Counted from the first letter of the stretch, positions 8,005 through 17,030 are shown. The stretch is 64,000 bases of DNA from Varibaculum cambriense DSM 15806 (GCF_000420065.1 NZ_ATUF01000002.1:930001-994000); one strand, 5' to 3'. Numbers and translations: made by a program. Notes: a model not told the origin generated them from the sequence alone.

Positions 8005-10734
8005 ATGGCAAAGTATGTCTACACGTTCGCCGAGGGCAACAAGGATATGAAGGATCTGCTGGGTGGCAAGGGTGCCAACCTGGCGGAGATGACTAATTTG
8101 GGTTTGCCCGTTCCCCCCGGTTTTACGATCACTACCGATGCTTGTCGGGCATACCTCAAACATAACGAGGTTCCGGAAAGTTTGGTTCCAGAAGTGACCA
8201 AGGCGTTGCGTGGAGTAGAAGATCAGATAGGGCGCACCTTAGGGGATGAAGAGGAACCGCTGCTGGTGTCGGTGCGTTCCGGTGCGAAATTCTCGATGCC
8301 GGGCATGATGGAGACCGTCCTTAACGTGGGACTCAATGACCGTTCGGTAGCCGGCCTGGCAAAGATGTCGGGATCGGAGCGTTTCGCTTGGGACTCTTAC
8401 CGTCGTCTGGTGCAAATGTTTGGTAAGACGGTTTTGGGGATCGATGGCGACTTGTTTGCTGACGCCCTGGATAGCATGAAAGAAAAAGTTGGCGCCAGCG
8501 CTGACGTGGATCTGACGGCCGAAAACCTGCAGGATCTGACTGCGCAGTTCAAGCAGATTGTTAAGGAACAAACCGGCAGTGATTTCCCGCAGGATCCGCG
8601 CACTCAGATGGATATGGCAGTGGAGGCAGTCTTCCGTTCTTGGAATACGGAGCGGGCCGCGATTTACCGTCGCCGCGAACGGATTCCGAACTCGCTGGGC
8701 ACGGCGGTGAACATCTGCACTATGGTGTTCGGCAATATGGGTGATGATTCCGGTACTGGCGTGGCCTTCACTCGGGATCCTTCCACCGGTAAATCTGGTG
8801 TTTATGGCGATTTCTTGATGAACGCTCAGGGCGAGGACGTGGTGGCGGGTATCCGCAACACGGAACCGTTGTCGCATTTGAAGACGGTAAATGAGCCGGT
8901 ATACAAGGAATTAACCAAGATTATGCGCCGCCTGGAAACTCACTACCAGGATATGTGCGATATCGAATACACCATAGAAAAAGGCAAGCTGTGGATGCTG
9001 CAGACCCGGGTGGGTAAGCGCACGGCAGCTGCGGCTTTCCGGATTGCGGTCCAGCTGAACGAGGAACGTCTGATCACCAAGGATCAGATGCTAGAACGGG
9101 TCACGGGCGAGCAGCTCACCCAGCTGATGTTCCCTCAGTTCGACTTGGATTCTGACCGGGTGCGGTTAACTACCGGTATGGCGGCTTCTCCGGGAGCTGC
9201 TGTCGGCGGGATTGCTTTCAATAATGAGCAGGCGGAAGCGGCTAAGGCAGCTGGTAAAACCTGTATTTTGGTGCGTCGGGAAACGAATCCTGATGACCTG
9301 GCAGGCATGGTAGCTGCCGAGGGCGTTTTGACTGCTCGCGGCGGTAAAACTTCTCACGCCGCCGTGGTTGCTCGCGGCATGGGTAAGACCTGTGTGTGTG
9401 GAGCTGAAGCCCTAGAGATTGATCCCGAAGCCGGTACTTTGAAAGTAGATGGCAAGGTTTTCCATGAGGGCGATGTGATCGCGATTGATGGAGCCACTGG
9501 CGAGGTCTTTGAGGGCGATGTTCCGGTTCAGGATTCTCCGGTAACCACCTACCTGGAAGCTGGTTTAGAGGCCGGACTAGAGGCTTGCGGTGATGATGAC
9601 GATTTGAAAGATCTGGTGCGCTGCGTTGACCGCATGATGGAGTTGGCAGATGTGCGAGCAAGACTGCAGGTGCGCGCCAATGCAGATAACCCTCAGGATG
9701 CCAAGTTAGCTGTGGAGTTCGGAGCTACCGGTATTGGGCTTTGCCGTACGGAGCATATGTTCCTGGGTGATCGTCGCCCGCTGGTGGAACACGCGATTTT
9801 GTCTGGGGAAGGTTCTAAAGATCGCCAGAATGCCCTAGAGCGGCTAGGCGAGCTGCAGGAGAAGGACTTCTCGGAAATGCTGCGGGTGATGGATGGCAAG
9901 CCGATGACGGTTCGTTTGATCGACCCGCCCTTGCACGAGTTCCTGCCGGATCTAACCAGCTTGGAAGTCAAAGTGGCAGTGCAAAAAGCGCAGGGAAAGG
10001 TTAACCCGGAAGATCAGCGGATGCTAGCCGCAGTGCGCCGGATGCATGAGGCCAACCCCATGCTGGGCTTGCGCGGGGTGCGCTTGGGGATTTGGATGCC
10101 CGGTCTGTTTGAAATGCAGATTCGCTCCCTGGTAAGTGCCGCGGCCGCCCTCAAGAAGGAGGGATTAGATCCCCGCCCAGAGATTATGGTTCCGCTGGTG
10201 GGCTCAATTACCGAGTTGGGACTGATCCGCAGCCGTGCCGAAAAAGTTATTGGTGAGGTTTGCGGGGCTGCCCGAGTCACTCTGGAAATCCCGATTGGCT
10301 GCATGATTGAGTTGCCGCGTGCGGCGATTACCGCCGAATCTTTGGCGAAAGAAGCTGATTTCTTCAGCTTCGGCACCAACGACCTAACCCAAACTACTTG
10401 GGGATTCTCCCGCGATGACTGCGAGGGCGTATTCTTCCCCGAGTACATTGAAGAGGGCGTGTTCGGTACCTCTCCATTCGAAACCATCGACACTCACGGT
10501 GTGGGTCGCCTGGTTAAAGAAGGGGTATCCCGTGGTCGCTCCACTAATCCGGGAATTAAACTGGGTATTTGTGGTGAGCATGGTGGCGATCCGGAATCTA
10601 TCCACTTCTTCCACAAGACTGGCTTGAACTACGTTTCTTGCTCGCCGTTCCGGGTGGCAGTGGCACGTCTGGAGGCCGGTCGCGTGGTGGCTTTGGAGAA
10701 CATTGAAGGTTCCGGAGAGGACGCTACTGCTTAG
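8005..10734 (+). CDS. ppdK: Pyruvate, phosphate dikinase
   Basis: The 909-residue enzyme interconverts pyruvate, ATP and phosphate with PEP, AMP and diphosphate. The N-terminal nucleotide-binding domain opens with GNKDMKDLLGGKGANLAEM. The swivelling phosphohistidine domain has GGKTSHAAVVARGMGKT with His451 as the phosphocarrier. The C-terminal TIM barrel ends with LGICGEHGGDP, where Cys856 is the expected catalytic acid. Length is normal for bacterial PPDK. A Shine-Dalgarno GGAGG at 7990-7994 fixes the start. In anaerobic or facultative actinobacteria it can replace or bypass pyruvate kinase. I see no PPDK regulatory protein gene next to it, and two hairpins follow the gene. Confidence 0.98.
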   Translation: MAKYVYTFAEGNKDMKDLLGGKGANLAEMTNLGLPVPPGFTITTDACRAYLKHNEVPESLVPEVTKALRGVEDQIGRTLGDEEEPLLVSVRSGAKFSMPGMMETVLNVGLNDRSVAGLAKMSGSERFAWDSYRRLVQMFGKTVLGIDGDLFADALDSMKEKVGASADVDLTAENLQDLTAQFKQIVKEQTGSDFPQDPRTQMDMAVEAVFRSWNTERAAIYRRRERIPNSLGTAVNICTMVFGNMGDDSGTGVAFTRDPSTGKSGVYGDFLMNAQGEDVVAGIRNTEPLSHLKTVNEPVYKELTKIMRRLETHYQDMCDIEYTIEKGKLWMLQTRVGKRTAAAAFRIAVQLNEERLITKDQMLERVTGEQLTQLMFPQFDLDSDRVRLTTGMAASPGAAVGGIAFNNEQAEAAKAAGKTCILVRRETNPDDLAGMVAAEGVLTARGGKTSHAAVVARGMGKTCVCGAEALEIDPEAGTLKVDGKVFHEGDVIAIDGATGEVFEGDVPVQDSPVTTYLEAGLEAGLEACGDDDDLKDLVRCVDRMMELADVRARLQVRANADNPQDAKLAVEFGATGIGLCRTEHMFLGDRRPLVEHAILSGEGSKDRQNALERLGELQEKDFSEMLRVMDGKPMTVRLIDPPLHEFLPDLTSLEVKVAVQKAQGKVNPEDQRMLAAVRRMHEANPMLGLRGVRLGIWMPGLFEMQIRSLVSAAAALKKEGLDPRPEIMVPLVGSITELGLIRSRAEKVIGEVCGAARVTLEIPIGCMIELPRAAITAESLAKEADFFSFGTNDLTQTTWGFSRDDCEGVFFPEYIEEGVFGTSPFETIDTHGVGRLVKEGVSRGRSTNPGIKLGICGEHGGDPESIHFFHKTGLNYVSCSPFRVAVARLEAGRVVALENIEGSGEDATA

Positions 10735-10762
10735 CGGTAACTTTAGGGTGGCACCTGGCCTT

Positions 10763-10780
10763 CCTGCCCTGACTGGCAGG
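10763..10780 (+). terminator. Small hairpin after ppdK
   Basis: CCTGCC at 10763-10768 pairs with GGCAGG at 10775-10780 around a six-base loop, followed by GTTTCT. A longer pairing of TTAGGG (about 10744) with CCCTAA (about 10798) could enclose it. This is a weak terminator or a 3' stabilising structure. Confidence 0.4.
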
Positions 10781-10823
10781 GTTTCTCAGCAATCATGCCC
10801 TAAGCTATTTTCATAACACCCCT

Positions 10824-10854
10824 GGGGGTCGGCGGGATTATCCCGCCGACCCCC
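10824..10854. terminator. Strong hairpin, transcription terminator after ppdK
   Basis: A perfect 14-bp inverted repeat (10824-10837 with 10841-10854) with a three-base loop lies 90 bases after the ppdK stop. The bases after it are A/T-rich (ATATTTATATATT) rather than a pure T run. It should insulate ppdK from the genes that follow. Confidence 0.75.
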
Positions 10855-10945
10855 ATATTTATATATTGGCGATTTATTTCGTAGTAGCAGTTAGTTAGAG
10901 TATTTCGGAGCCAATACCAATTTTTCAGGGGAAGGAGAACGCCTG

Positions 10946-11065
10946 ATGCAAACGCAATCGTGGTTCTCATCATTGGTTGCGGCGCGCGCTGACAGCTACT
11001 GTATCCCTCTTACCTGGGCAAAGGTAGTAAGTGTCAGCCCTAGTTGTCCTAAGTGTCAGAAATAA
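10946..11065 (+). CDS. Possible 39-residue small protein before the FAD dehydrogenase gene
   Basis: An ATG at 10946 follows a strong Shine-Dalgarno run (GGGGAAGGAGAA, 10928-10939) at good spacing and opens 39 codons to TAA at 11063-11065. The peptide has no membrane segment and ends with CPKCQK, a CxxC pair. The stop lies in the loop of the inverted repeat at 11052-11079. It could be a leader peptide or a free small protein. Against it, its last third overlaps repeated TAAGTGTCAG elements that occur in different reading frames, which argues that DNA-level constraint dominates there. No homolog is known to me. Confidence 0.35.
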   Translation: MQTQSWFSSLVAARADSYCIPLTWAKVVSVSPSCPKCQK

Positions 11066-11081
11066 ATAATTCTGACACTAA
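11028..11081. promoter_or_regulatory. Triplet of TAAGTGTCAG elements, probable operator
   Basis: TAAGTGTCAG occurs directly at 11028-11037 and 11050-11059, exactly 22 bases apart (two helical turns), and in inverted form at 11072-11081 with one mismatch. The second and third copies form an inverted repeat with 10-bp arms (11052-11061 with 11070-11079) and an eight-base A/T loop. The block ends 63 bases before the dehydrogenase start. Same-face spacing plus dyad symmetry suggests a regulator binding site. The pair could also fold as an attenuator, since TTTTAA follows. Confidence 0.5.
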
Positions 11082-11144
11082 TAGGTTTTAAGGGCGCATC
11101 TGGGAACAGATAGGATCAAGGGTAGAAGCAAGGAAAGGCGACTT

Positions 11145-14100
11145 ATGTCTATCGGAGCAGGCGACTACCGCATCTTTCGCTCGCGCTTGCGCGAAAAATT
11201 CCGGGGAGAAGTGCTAGATTCTCGCGCGGACCGCGCTGTCTATGCCACTGATTCTTCTAACTATCGGATTCCTCCAAAGGTTATTGCCTGCCCGAAGGAT
11301 CAAGATGACCTACGGATATTGCTGCGATTAGCCCGGGAATGCCGGGTGCCGGTGACTGCCCGGGGGGCAGGGACTTCCTGCGCGGGAAATGCTATTGGTC
11401 CGGGAGTGGTAATCGATTATTCGCGCCACCTGAATCGGATCATAAAAATTGATCCTGAGAAGCGCTACGCAATCGTAGAACCGGGGGTAGTGCAAGCCCA
11501 GTTGCAACAGGCAGCAGCCCCGTATGGGTTACGATTTGGGCCGGATCCTTCTACCTCTTCGCGTTGCACTATTGGCGGGATGATCGGCAATAATGCCTGC
11601 GGCCCCCACGCTACCGCCTACGGGCGCACCTCCGATAACGTTTTGGAGCTACGGCTTATCGACGGTTTAGGACGGGAGATTATCGCCGGGCAGACCCCGC
11701 AAGACGTGCCAGAAGCCCCGCAAGACGCGTCTGTATCTGACGAACAAATCTCACAAATACCCGGTCTAAAATCCCTGGTAGCTGCGAATCTAGCTACTAT
11801 CCGCACCGAGTTTGGACGCTTTGGACGCCAAGTTTCTGGTTATTCCCTGGAACACCTACTGCCCGAAAATGGCCCCGCCCTCGCGCCTTTCCTGTCTGGA
11901 ACCGAGGGCACCCTGGGGGTTATTACCCAAGCAACCGTGCGCCTCGTTCCTCTTCCTAAAGCTCCCGTACTGGTGGCGCTAGGTTTCCCGGATATGATTG
12001 CCGCTGCCGCTGCGGTGCCACGGATTCTTCCCTTAAAACCCTTAGCGGTGGAAGGTATGGATGCCCGGCTGGTGGAAGTAGTGCGTCAGCATAAAGGTCC
12101 AGGTGCAGTCCCGGAATTGCCTCAAGGTAGCGGCTGGCTACTTTGCGAGGTCGGCGGGGAAGGCCTGGATGAGGATGCCACCTTACAGCGGGCGCGGGAG
12201 CTGGCGGCCGCCTCCGGGGCTAGCGGAAACGCGGTCATGATTTATCCACCCGGGGCTGATGCCGCTGCTATCTGGAGGATCCGTGCAGATGGTGCCGGAC
12301 TGGGTGGACGTACCCCCCAGGGTGACCAAGCCTGGCCGGGGTGGGAGGACGCGGCAGTACCACCGGAAAATTTGGCTGCCTACCTGCAGGATTTCCAAAA
12401 GCTGCTAGAAAAGTTCGAATTGGACGGACTGCTGTATGGGCACTTCGGGGACGGATGCGTGCATGTCCGGTTAAATATGCCGCTGGGAAGCGCCGCCGGA
12501 TTGGGGAAATCGCGGGATTTCTTGCTCGCCGCCGCGCAGTTAGTTGGAAAATATAGAGGCTCTATTTCCGGGGAACATGGGGATGGTAGGGCGCGATCCC
12601 AGCTACTACCAAAAATGTATTCTCCGCAAGCTGTGGATTTATTTGCACAGGTAAAAGCTTTATTTGATCCGGGAAATCTGATGAATCCCGGGGTTTTGAC
12701 CGGCCCGGCAGGCCCAGACGGAGTGGAAGAAAACGTCCGGCGTGCCCAGGCGCGCCCCCTCAAAGCAAGTGCGGAAGGTTTTGCTTTTTCCGAGGACGGC
12801 GGTAGCTTAACCGACGCTTTCCATCGCTGCACCGGGGTCGGTAAATGCCGTGCTGATAACAGCGCCGCGGGCGGGTTTATGTGTCCGTCTTACCAGGCGA
12901 GTGGCCGCGAACAAGAAGCTACCCGCGGCAGGGCGCGCATCCTGCAAGAAGCCACCAATGGGGGACTGATTCACGGATTATCTGACCCTGAAATATGGCA
13001 GGTGCTAGATTTATGTCTGGCCTGCAAGGCTTGTTCTGCAGATTGTCCCGCCGGGGTAGATATGGCCAAGTGGCGCAGCGAAACCCTTTTCCGGCGTTAC
13101 CAGGGGTGGCTGCGTCCGCTTTCACATTACGCCTTGGGATGGTTGCCGCGTTGGCTGCGACTAATGGCCAAGATTCCGGGAGCAGCGCAGCTAGCAAACT
13201 TGGCTACCAAGATTCGCCCGCTTGTCCAGGTGGCGCTACAACTACTCCACCTGGATACTGCCCGCACCCTTCCGCGTTTTGCCACCCGCTCGTTAGAGAG
13301 TCAGTATCCGAACCGGCAACTATGGCCAAAAAAGTCAGAAAGTTCCCCCTGGGAACAGGACTTTTCCAGAAAACCCGGAGTGATAGCGGATAAAGAAATT
13401 GCAGCTAAAGCCGGAAAACAAACCCGCCAAGCGGCGCGTTCAACCTCTAAATCTGTGGTTATCTGGGCAGATTCATTTTCGCGAGGACTAGATCAACGCG
13501 GGGTAAAAGCCGCGATTAAGCTACTTACTGAGGCGGGTTGGCAGGTGTTTTTAGCACCTCCAGATACTTGTTGCGGTCTGACCTGGATTACTACCGGGCA
13601 GTTGAAAGGGGCGCGGCGACACCTCGAAAATTTACTGGCTCGTCTGGCGCCCCCGGCTGCCAATGGCATCCCCATCGTGGGGATCGAACCGTCTTGTACT
13701 GCGGTACTTCGCGATGACCTCCTAGAATTGTTTCCCGCAGATCCGCGCGCCCTAATGGTTAGTGAAGCTACCTTTACCCTCGCGGAATTTATTAACGCGA
13801 ACTGTCCTGATCTGCCGTTACCGAACCTGAGCGGGGTGAATGTGGTGGCTCAGCCTCACTGTCACCACTATTCGGTGATGGGATGGGAAGCCGATCGTGC
13901 TTTGCTGCAGAAAACTGGCGCTAAGCTGGTGGAACTGCAAGGATGCTGCGGGATGGCCGGGAACTTCGGGATGGAAGCCCCCCATAGGCAAATGTCGCTG
14001 ACCGTGGCGGAACACGCCCTCTTACCAGCATTAAAAGCCGATCCGGGTGCGGTTTTCTTGGCGGATGGTTTCTCTTGCCGCACCCAGGCCGAAACTTTGG

Positions 14101-14165
14101 CAGACCGTGGCGGAGTGCATTTAGCGGAATTGCTGGCTAATCCGGATAGCTGCACGAAAAAATAA
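11145..14165 (+). CDS. FAD-linked and 4Fe-4S dehydrogenase, YdiJ/D-2-hydroxyacid dehydrogenase-like
   Basis: The 1006-residue protein combines an FAD-binding (PCMH-type) domain at about residues 45-180 (PVTARGAGTSCAGNA; GGMIGNNACGPHATAYGRTS), an FAD-oxidase C-terminal domain to about 520, Fe-S motifs and a CCG domain. CLACKACSADCP near 625 is a canonical CxxCxxCxxxCP cluster site; RCTGVGKCR near 562 with a later FMCPSY gives a second. CCG-type motifs PDTCCGLTW (about 808) and LQGCCGMAGNFG (about 930) follow. Size and order match E. coli YdiJ, a D-2-hydroxyglutarate dehydrogenase, and related D-lactate dehydrogenases. The substrate cannot be fixed from sequence. A ribosome site AAGGAAAGG precedes the ATG. 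It probably passes electrons to quinone or another carrier. Confidence 0.9.
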   Translation: MSIGAGDYRIFRSRLREKFRGEVLDSRADRAVYATDSSNYRIPPKVIACPKDQDDLRILLRLARECRVPVTARGAGTSCAGNAIGPGVVIDYSRHLNRIIKIDPEKRYAIVEPGVVQAQLQQAAAPYGLRFGPDPSTSSRCTIGGMIGNNACGPHATAYGRTSDNVLELRLIDGLGREIIAGQTPQDVPEAPQDASVSDEQISQIPGLKSLVAANLATIRTEFGRFGRQVSGYSLEHLLPENGPALAPFLSGTEGTLGVITQATVRLVPLPKAPVLVALGFPDMIAAAAAVPRILPLKPLAVEGMDARLVEVVRQHKGPGAVPELPQGSGWLLCEVGGEGLDEDATLQRARELAAASGASGNAVMIYPPGADAAAIWRIRADGAGLGGRTPQGDQAWPGWEDAAVPPENLAAYLQDFQKLLEKFELDGLLYGHFGDGCVHVRLNMPLGSAAGLGKSRDFLLAAAQLVGKYRGSISGEHGDGRARSQLLPKMYSPQAVDLFAQVKALFDPGNLMNPGVLTGPAGPDGVEENVRRAQARPLKASAEGFAFSEDGGSLTDAFHRCTGVGKCRADNSAAGGFMCPSYQASGREQEATRGRARILQEATNGGLIHGLSDPEIWQVLDLCLACKACSADCPAGVDMAKWRSETLFRRYQGWLRPLSHYALGWLPRWLRLMAKIPGAAQLANLATKIRPLVQVALQLLHLDTARTLPRFATRSLESQYPNRQLWPKKSESSPWEQDFSRKPGVIADKEIAAKAGKQTRQAARSTSKSVVIWADSFSRGLDQRGVKAAIKLLTEAGWQVFLAPPDTCCGLTWITTGQLKGARRHLENLLARLAPPAANGIPIVGIEPSCTAVLRDDLLELFPADPRALMVSEATFTLAEFINANCPDLPLPNLSGVNVVAQPHCHHYSVMGWEADRALLQKTGAKLVELQGCCGMAGNFGMEAPHRQMSLTVAEHALLPALKADPGAVFLADGFSCRTQAETLADRGGVHLAELLANPDSCTKK

Positions 14166-14263
14166 TCCTTAACAGCGCCATCGGCGCTAAAACCGGCGCC
14201 TTGACGGGTATCCGTGACACAATGGAATAAATATCCGTAAGAAAAGCAGGGAACGGTGAATCG

Positions 14264-15508
14264 ATGGCACTTTTTGAACTGGAATCTGGCCGCCTAATAC
14301 CGGCACAGTTTGGTACCCCGGTGGGACATGGCTTAGAGATGGATGTGCTCGAATCCATTCGCTCACAGGTACTGGAGGTAATTGACCGTCCCCTTTTCCC
14401 GGTCGCTTGGGCAGGGGATGGTGGAGAATCTGGAACCGGCCCGCATTCTTTAACTGCGTTAGATGCCTCTGGGCAGGTAGTTTCGGTGGAAGTGCTTTCC
14501 CGCCTGGATCCGGTGAGCCTGGTGGCGGCGATTTCTCGGCTCGGGCAGGTTTCCGGATTGGGATGGATGGATTTAGCCAGCCAATATCCGGGGGGAGTGC
14601 AAGCTTTCCAAACCGGTTGGGCAGAATTCCGGGAGGCGATGCCGCCTAACACCCAACCTGGGCCACGGTTATTCCTGGTAGTAGGGGAGATTGATGAAGG
14701 TTGTTACTCTGCGTTGGGGGTACTATTCGCCTCTGGAATTGAGATTCACCAAATTTCTTCCCGCCAGATGTCTAATGGTCGTCGTTTTTTGGAGGTCGCC
14801 CAGATCACCTCTAGTTCTATTAGCTATACGCGCCCGCAAATCGGCGGCCATCGGGCTCCGGCTCCCCAGATTTCTTGGCATGTAGATGACGAGTCAGCGC
14901 TAGCGGAAGCACAGGTTTCGCCGGTACCGCCTGCGCCCCCTGCACCGCCGGTTTCCGAAGATATTTCTGAGGACGCGTCCCTCGCTGAGCAGGAGCTAGC
15001 GCGGGCTGAAGCTGTACAATCACCAGTTCCCGCCGCGGAAAGCGTGACACCTCAGCAGGAAAATCTGGAGGAAGAACCGGTGGCAGAGGTAGAAAGTTCG
15101 GCCGGAGAATCTGAAAGGCTAGAGCAGGAATCTTCACCCGAAACCACAGACGAGGAAGATGTGGCTACCAGTTTCGCTGCACCGCAACTGCTGCAAAAAG
15201 ATGCCGAAGGATTGCGTTCTATTTCCTCGCTGGTCGGTCAAGATACCGTCTTACTATGGTCGGATGATCGCGGACGAATTTGCGAAGCTCTCCTGAAGGA
15301 AGAAGGAGTGATTGACCCGGGAGACGGGCAGCTCACCGATCAGGTTCAGGCAGCGTTTGAGCAGGTCGGGGGAAATAGCGACCTAGATGCTTGGGAAGCA
15401 TTCCGGATTGGAAATCTGGAAGGGCCCACTTTAGCGGAAGCCATTGCGGAAGTTAATGCAGAGATTGAACGCCATGCGTCTTCCCACGACAGAAAACACG
15501 GTCACTAG
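14264..15508 (+). CDS. Conserved hypothetical with a NucS-like core signature and an acidic linker
   Basis: The 414-residue protein is probably cytosolic, with no signal peptide or membrane segment. Residues 1-190 form one compact domain. They contain LTALDASGQVVSVEV near 70, which resembles the D...G-x-V-V-x-E core of DUF91/NucS-type PD-(D/E)XK nucleases but has Leu where a catalytic Lys would be. Residues about 208-310 are a Pro/Glu/Ser-rich acidic linker. Residues about 310-405 form a second domain (LVGQDTVLLWSDDRGRICEA). The next gene starts nine bases after its stop, so the two form an operon. The nuclease-like reading is my inference, and the safe name is conserved hypothetical. Confidence 0.7.
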   Translation: MALFELESGRLIPAQFGTPVGHGLEMDVLESIRSQVLEVIDRPLFPVAWAGDGGESGTGPHSLTALDASGQVVSVEVLSRLDPVSLVAAISRLGQVSGLGWMDLASQYPGGVQAFQTGWAEFREAMPPNTQPGPRLFLVVGEIDEGCYSALGVLFASGIEIHQISSRQMSNGRRFLEVAQITSSSISYTRPQIGGHRAPAPQISWHVDDESALAEAQVSPVPPAPPAPPVSEDISEDASLAEQELARAEAVQSPVPAAESVTPQQENLEEEPVAEVESSAGESERLEQESSPETTDEEDVATSFAAPQLLQKDAEGLRSISSLVGQDTVLLWSDDRGRICEALLKEEGVIDPGDGQLTDQVQAAFEQVGGNSDLDAWEAFRIGNLEGPTLAEAIAEVNAEIERHASSHDRKHGH

Positions 15509-15517
15509 GAGACGAAA

Positions 15518-16669
15518 ATGGGGAAAGGGAGTTCATCTGCCGCGTCTTTACCGACTCAGCCTCCGGCGGTACCCGCCCCGGTAGGTCGGTGGGTACCAGA
15601 TATTTTAGGGCCGGGGTTTGAGGCTCGTACGTTGGAATTACCTCGTGACAATGAGGGCGAGCTGTGTGCCACCTTGGTACGACATCTTCCCGAGGACGAT
15701 CCCTGGGCGATTTCAAATACCCCCGCGGAACCCTCCTTTATTTTCCTGTTCATTCATGGTTGGAATGATTACTTTTTCCAGCGGGAACTGGCGCGTCATA
15801 TTTCCCTAGCGGGAGGAGCCTTTTATGCGATTGACCTCTGCAAATATGGGCGTTCGCTGCGTAAATGGCAGACGTTTGGCTGGACCGAAGACCTGCTTTC
15901 CTATGACCTAGATATTTACGCCGCGCTAGAGGTCATGCGAGAGGAACATCCAGATTTGCCGTTAGTGTTGGCCGGTCACTCTACCGGAGGGCTGACGGCG
16001 GCCTATTGGGTGAACCGGCATCGGGACCAGGTGGCCGGTCTGTTACTTGATTCCCCCTGGATTGAAATGGCGGGGGGAACTTCCCAGCGTTTCGGAGCTC
16101 GCGCCCTCGCAGAATTATTCTCCCGGCGGGCAGCCAAAAAAGAGGTCCCGCTACAGTCTGCTGACTCCGCTTACGTGAATTCTTTGATGGGTTGGGATCG
16201 AAAGGTTGATGGTACTCTGCCTAAACGTCTGGAACTCTGGATGCAAGATCCTTCCCTGCAGGGCTGGCCATTGGTTTCAAGCTGGAAAGGTACCCCGGAC
16301 GCACTAGTACGTTTCGGCTGGGTACGGGCGATTACTATCGCCCAAAAGAAACTTCTAGCAGGTGAAGCCACCGAGGTGCCGACCTATTTCCTGACTTCTA
16401 CCGCTTCCTCGACTGGGAAACGGAAACGGGAAATGATGTTTACTGATTCGGTGCTGAACGTGCAAACTATGTGCGGAAATGCCTGGCGACTTTCCCGACA
16501 GGTAACTATGGAACGTTACCCCGGTAAACATGACCTATTCTTGTCTTTCCCGGACGTGCGTCAGGAAGTGTGGTTCGGTATTCACCGCTGGTTAGGTCAA
16601 GCGCTACCCGGGCAGGCGCGCCCGGTCGGTGAAATCGGTGAAACCACTGCTCGTGCCATCTGTCCCTAA
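15518..16669 (+). CDS. Alpha/beta hydrolase, serine aminopeptidase S33 / monoacylglycerol lipase type
   Basis: The 383-residue protein has the nucleophile elbow LVLAGHSTGGLTAAYW near residue 153 and an early oxyanion-type motif FLFIHGWNDYFF near 75. The probable catalytic His is in RYPGKHDLFLSFPDVR near residue 338. The layout matches Hydrolase_4 (S33) lipases or lysophospholipases, which act on lipid or ester substrates. No signal peptide is seen, so it should be cytosolic. A ribosome site (TAGGAGAC) precedes the ATG, and it sits nine bases after the hypothetical gene at 14264. The substrate is unknown. Confidence 0.85.
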   Translation: MGKGSSSAASLPTQPPAVPAPVGRWVPDILGPGFEARTLELPRDNEGELCATLVRHLPEDDPWAISNTPAEPSFIFLFIHGWNDYFFQRELARHISLAGGAFYAIDLCKYGRSLRKWQTFGWTEDLLSYDLDIYAALEVMREEHPDLPLVLAGHSTGGLTAAYWVNRHRDQVAGLLLDSPWIEMAGGTSQRFGARALAELFSRRAAKKEVPLQSADSAYVNSLMGWDRKVDGTLPKRLELWMQDPSLQGWPLVSSWKGTPDALVRFGWVRAITIAQKKLLAGEATEVPTYFLTSTASSTGKRKREMMFTDSVLNVQTMCGNAWRLSRQVTMERYPGKHDLFLSFPDVRQEVWFGIHRWLGQALPGQARPVGEIGETTARAICP

Positions 16670-16683
16670 GGGTTAGTTAGCAA

Positions 16684-16878
16684 GTGTTACGTTTGCTCAT
16701 TTATTTTATTTCGGTAAATTATGGGGCTGCGTCCGGGGAAAAGCTGATCTTTTCTAGGGGAGAGAAAAGACGCCTGGCAGGTCGCCGTTATGCGCACACC
16801 AAGCAAGCAATATGGATAGCAATTATTACGGGAATATTGAGTGCTATTACTGAAGCTATCCCAGATTCAGAAGACTAG
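16684..16878 (+). CDS. Doubtful 64-codon ORF with one hydrophobic segment
   Basis: A frame from GTG 16684 to TAG 16878 encodes a basic middle part and a hydrophobic helix near the end (AIWIAIITGILSAITEAIP). There is no good ribosome site before the GTG and no in-frame ATG. Codon use is richer in A/T than the neighbours. It could be a small membrane peptide or chance. It is listed because the 450-base gap between the hydrolase and dctA otherwise holds only repeats. Confidence 0.2.
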   Translation: MLRLLIYFISVNYGAASGEKLIFSRGEKRRLAGRRYAHTKQAIWIAIITGILSAITEAIPDSED

Positions 16879-16968
16879 CTGATCTAGGATTTCGGGCAGT
16901 AACGCGGTTGATATCTTCGGTTTTACCAGGGTTTATATCCATATTTGCGTATTATTTTAAACAATAAA

Positions 16969-17030
16969 CTCTCAGCTAGGCACCTAAGCTGAGATTTAAA
17001 AGAGTTTACTCTTAAGCGCCCAGCTGAGAG
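16969..17030. repeat. Cluster of CTCTCAGCT inverted repeats downstream of dctA
   Basis: CTCTCAGCT lies at 16969-16977. Its complement occurs at 16987-16994 (AGCTGAGA, eight bases) and again in full at 17022-17030 (AGCTGAGAG). Between them AAGAGT/ACTCTT makes another small inverted repeat at 17000-17013. Two alternative hairpins can form from the left arm. The cluster is 90 bases beyond the dctA stop (dctA reads leftwards), so it could be its terminator, although no clear T run follows. Related repeats lie on the other side of dctA at 18966-18995. Confidence 0.6.

Noticed and set aside
8239-8877. A 212-codon minus-strand frame inside ppdK
   Set aside because: Shadow of ppdK with no start signals or recognisable domain.
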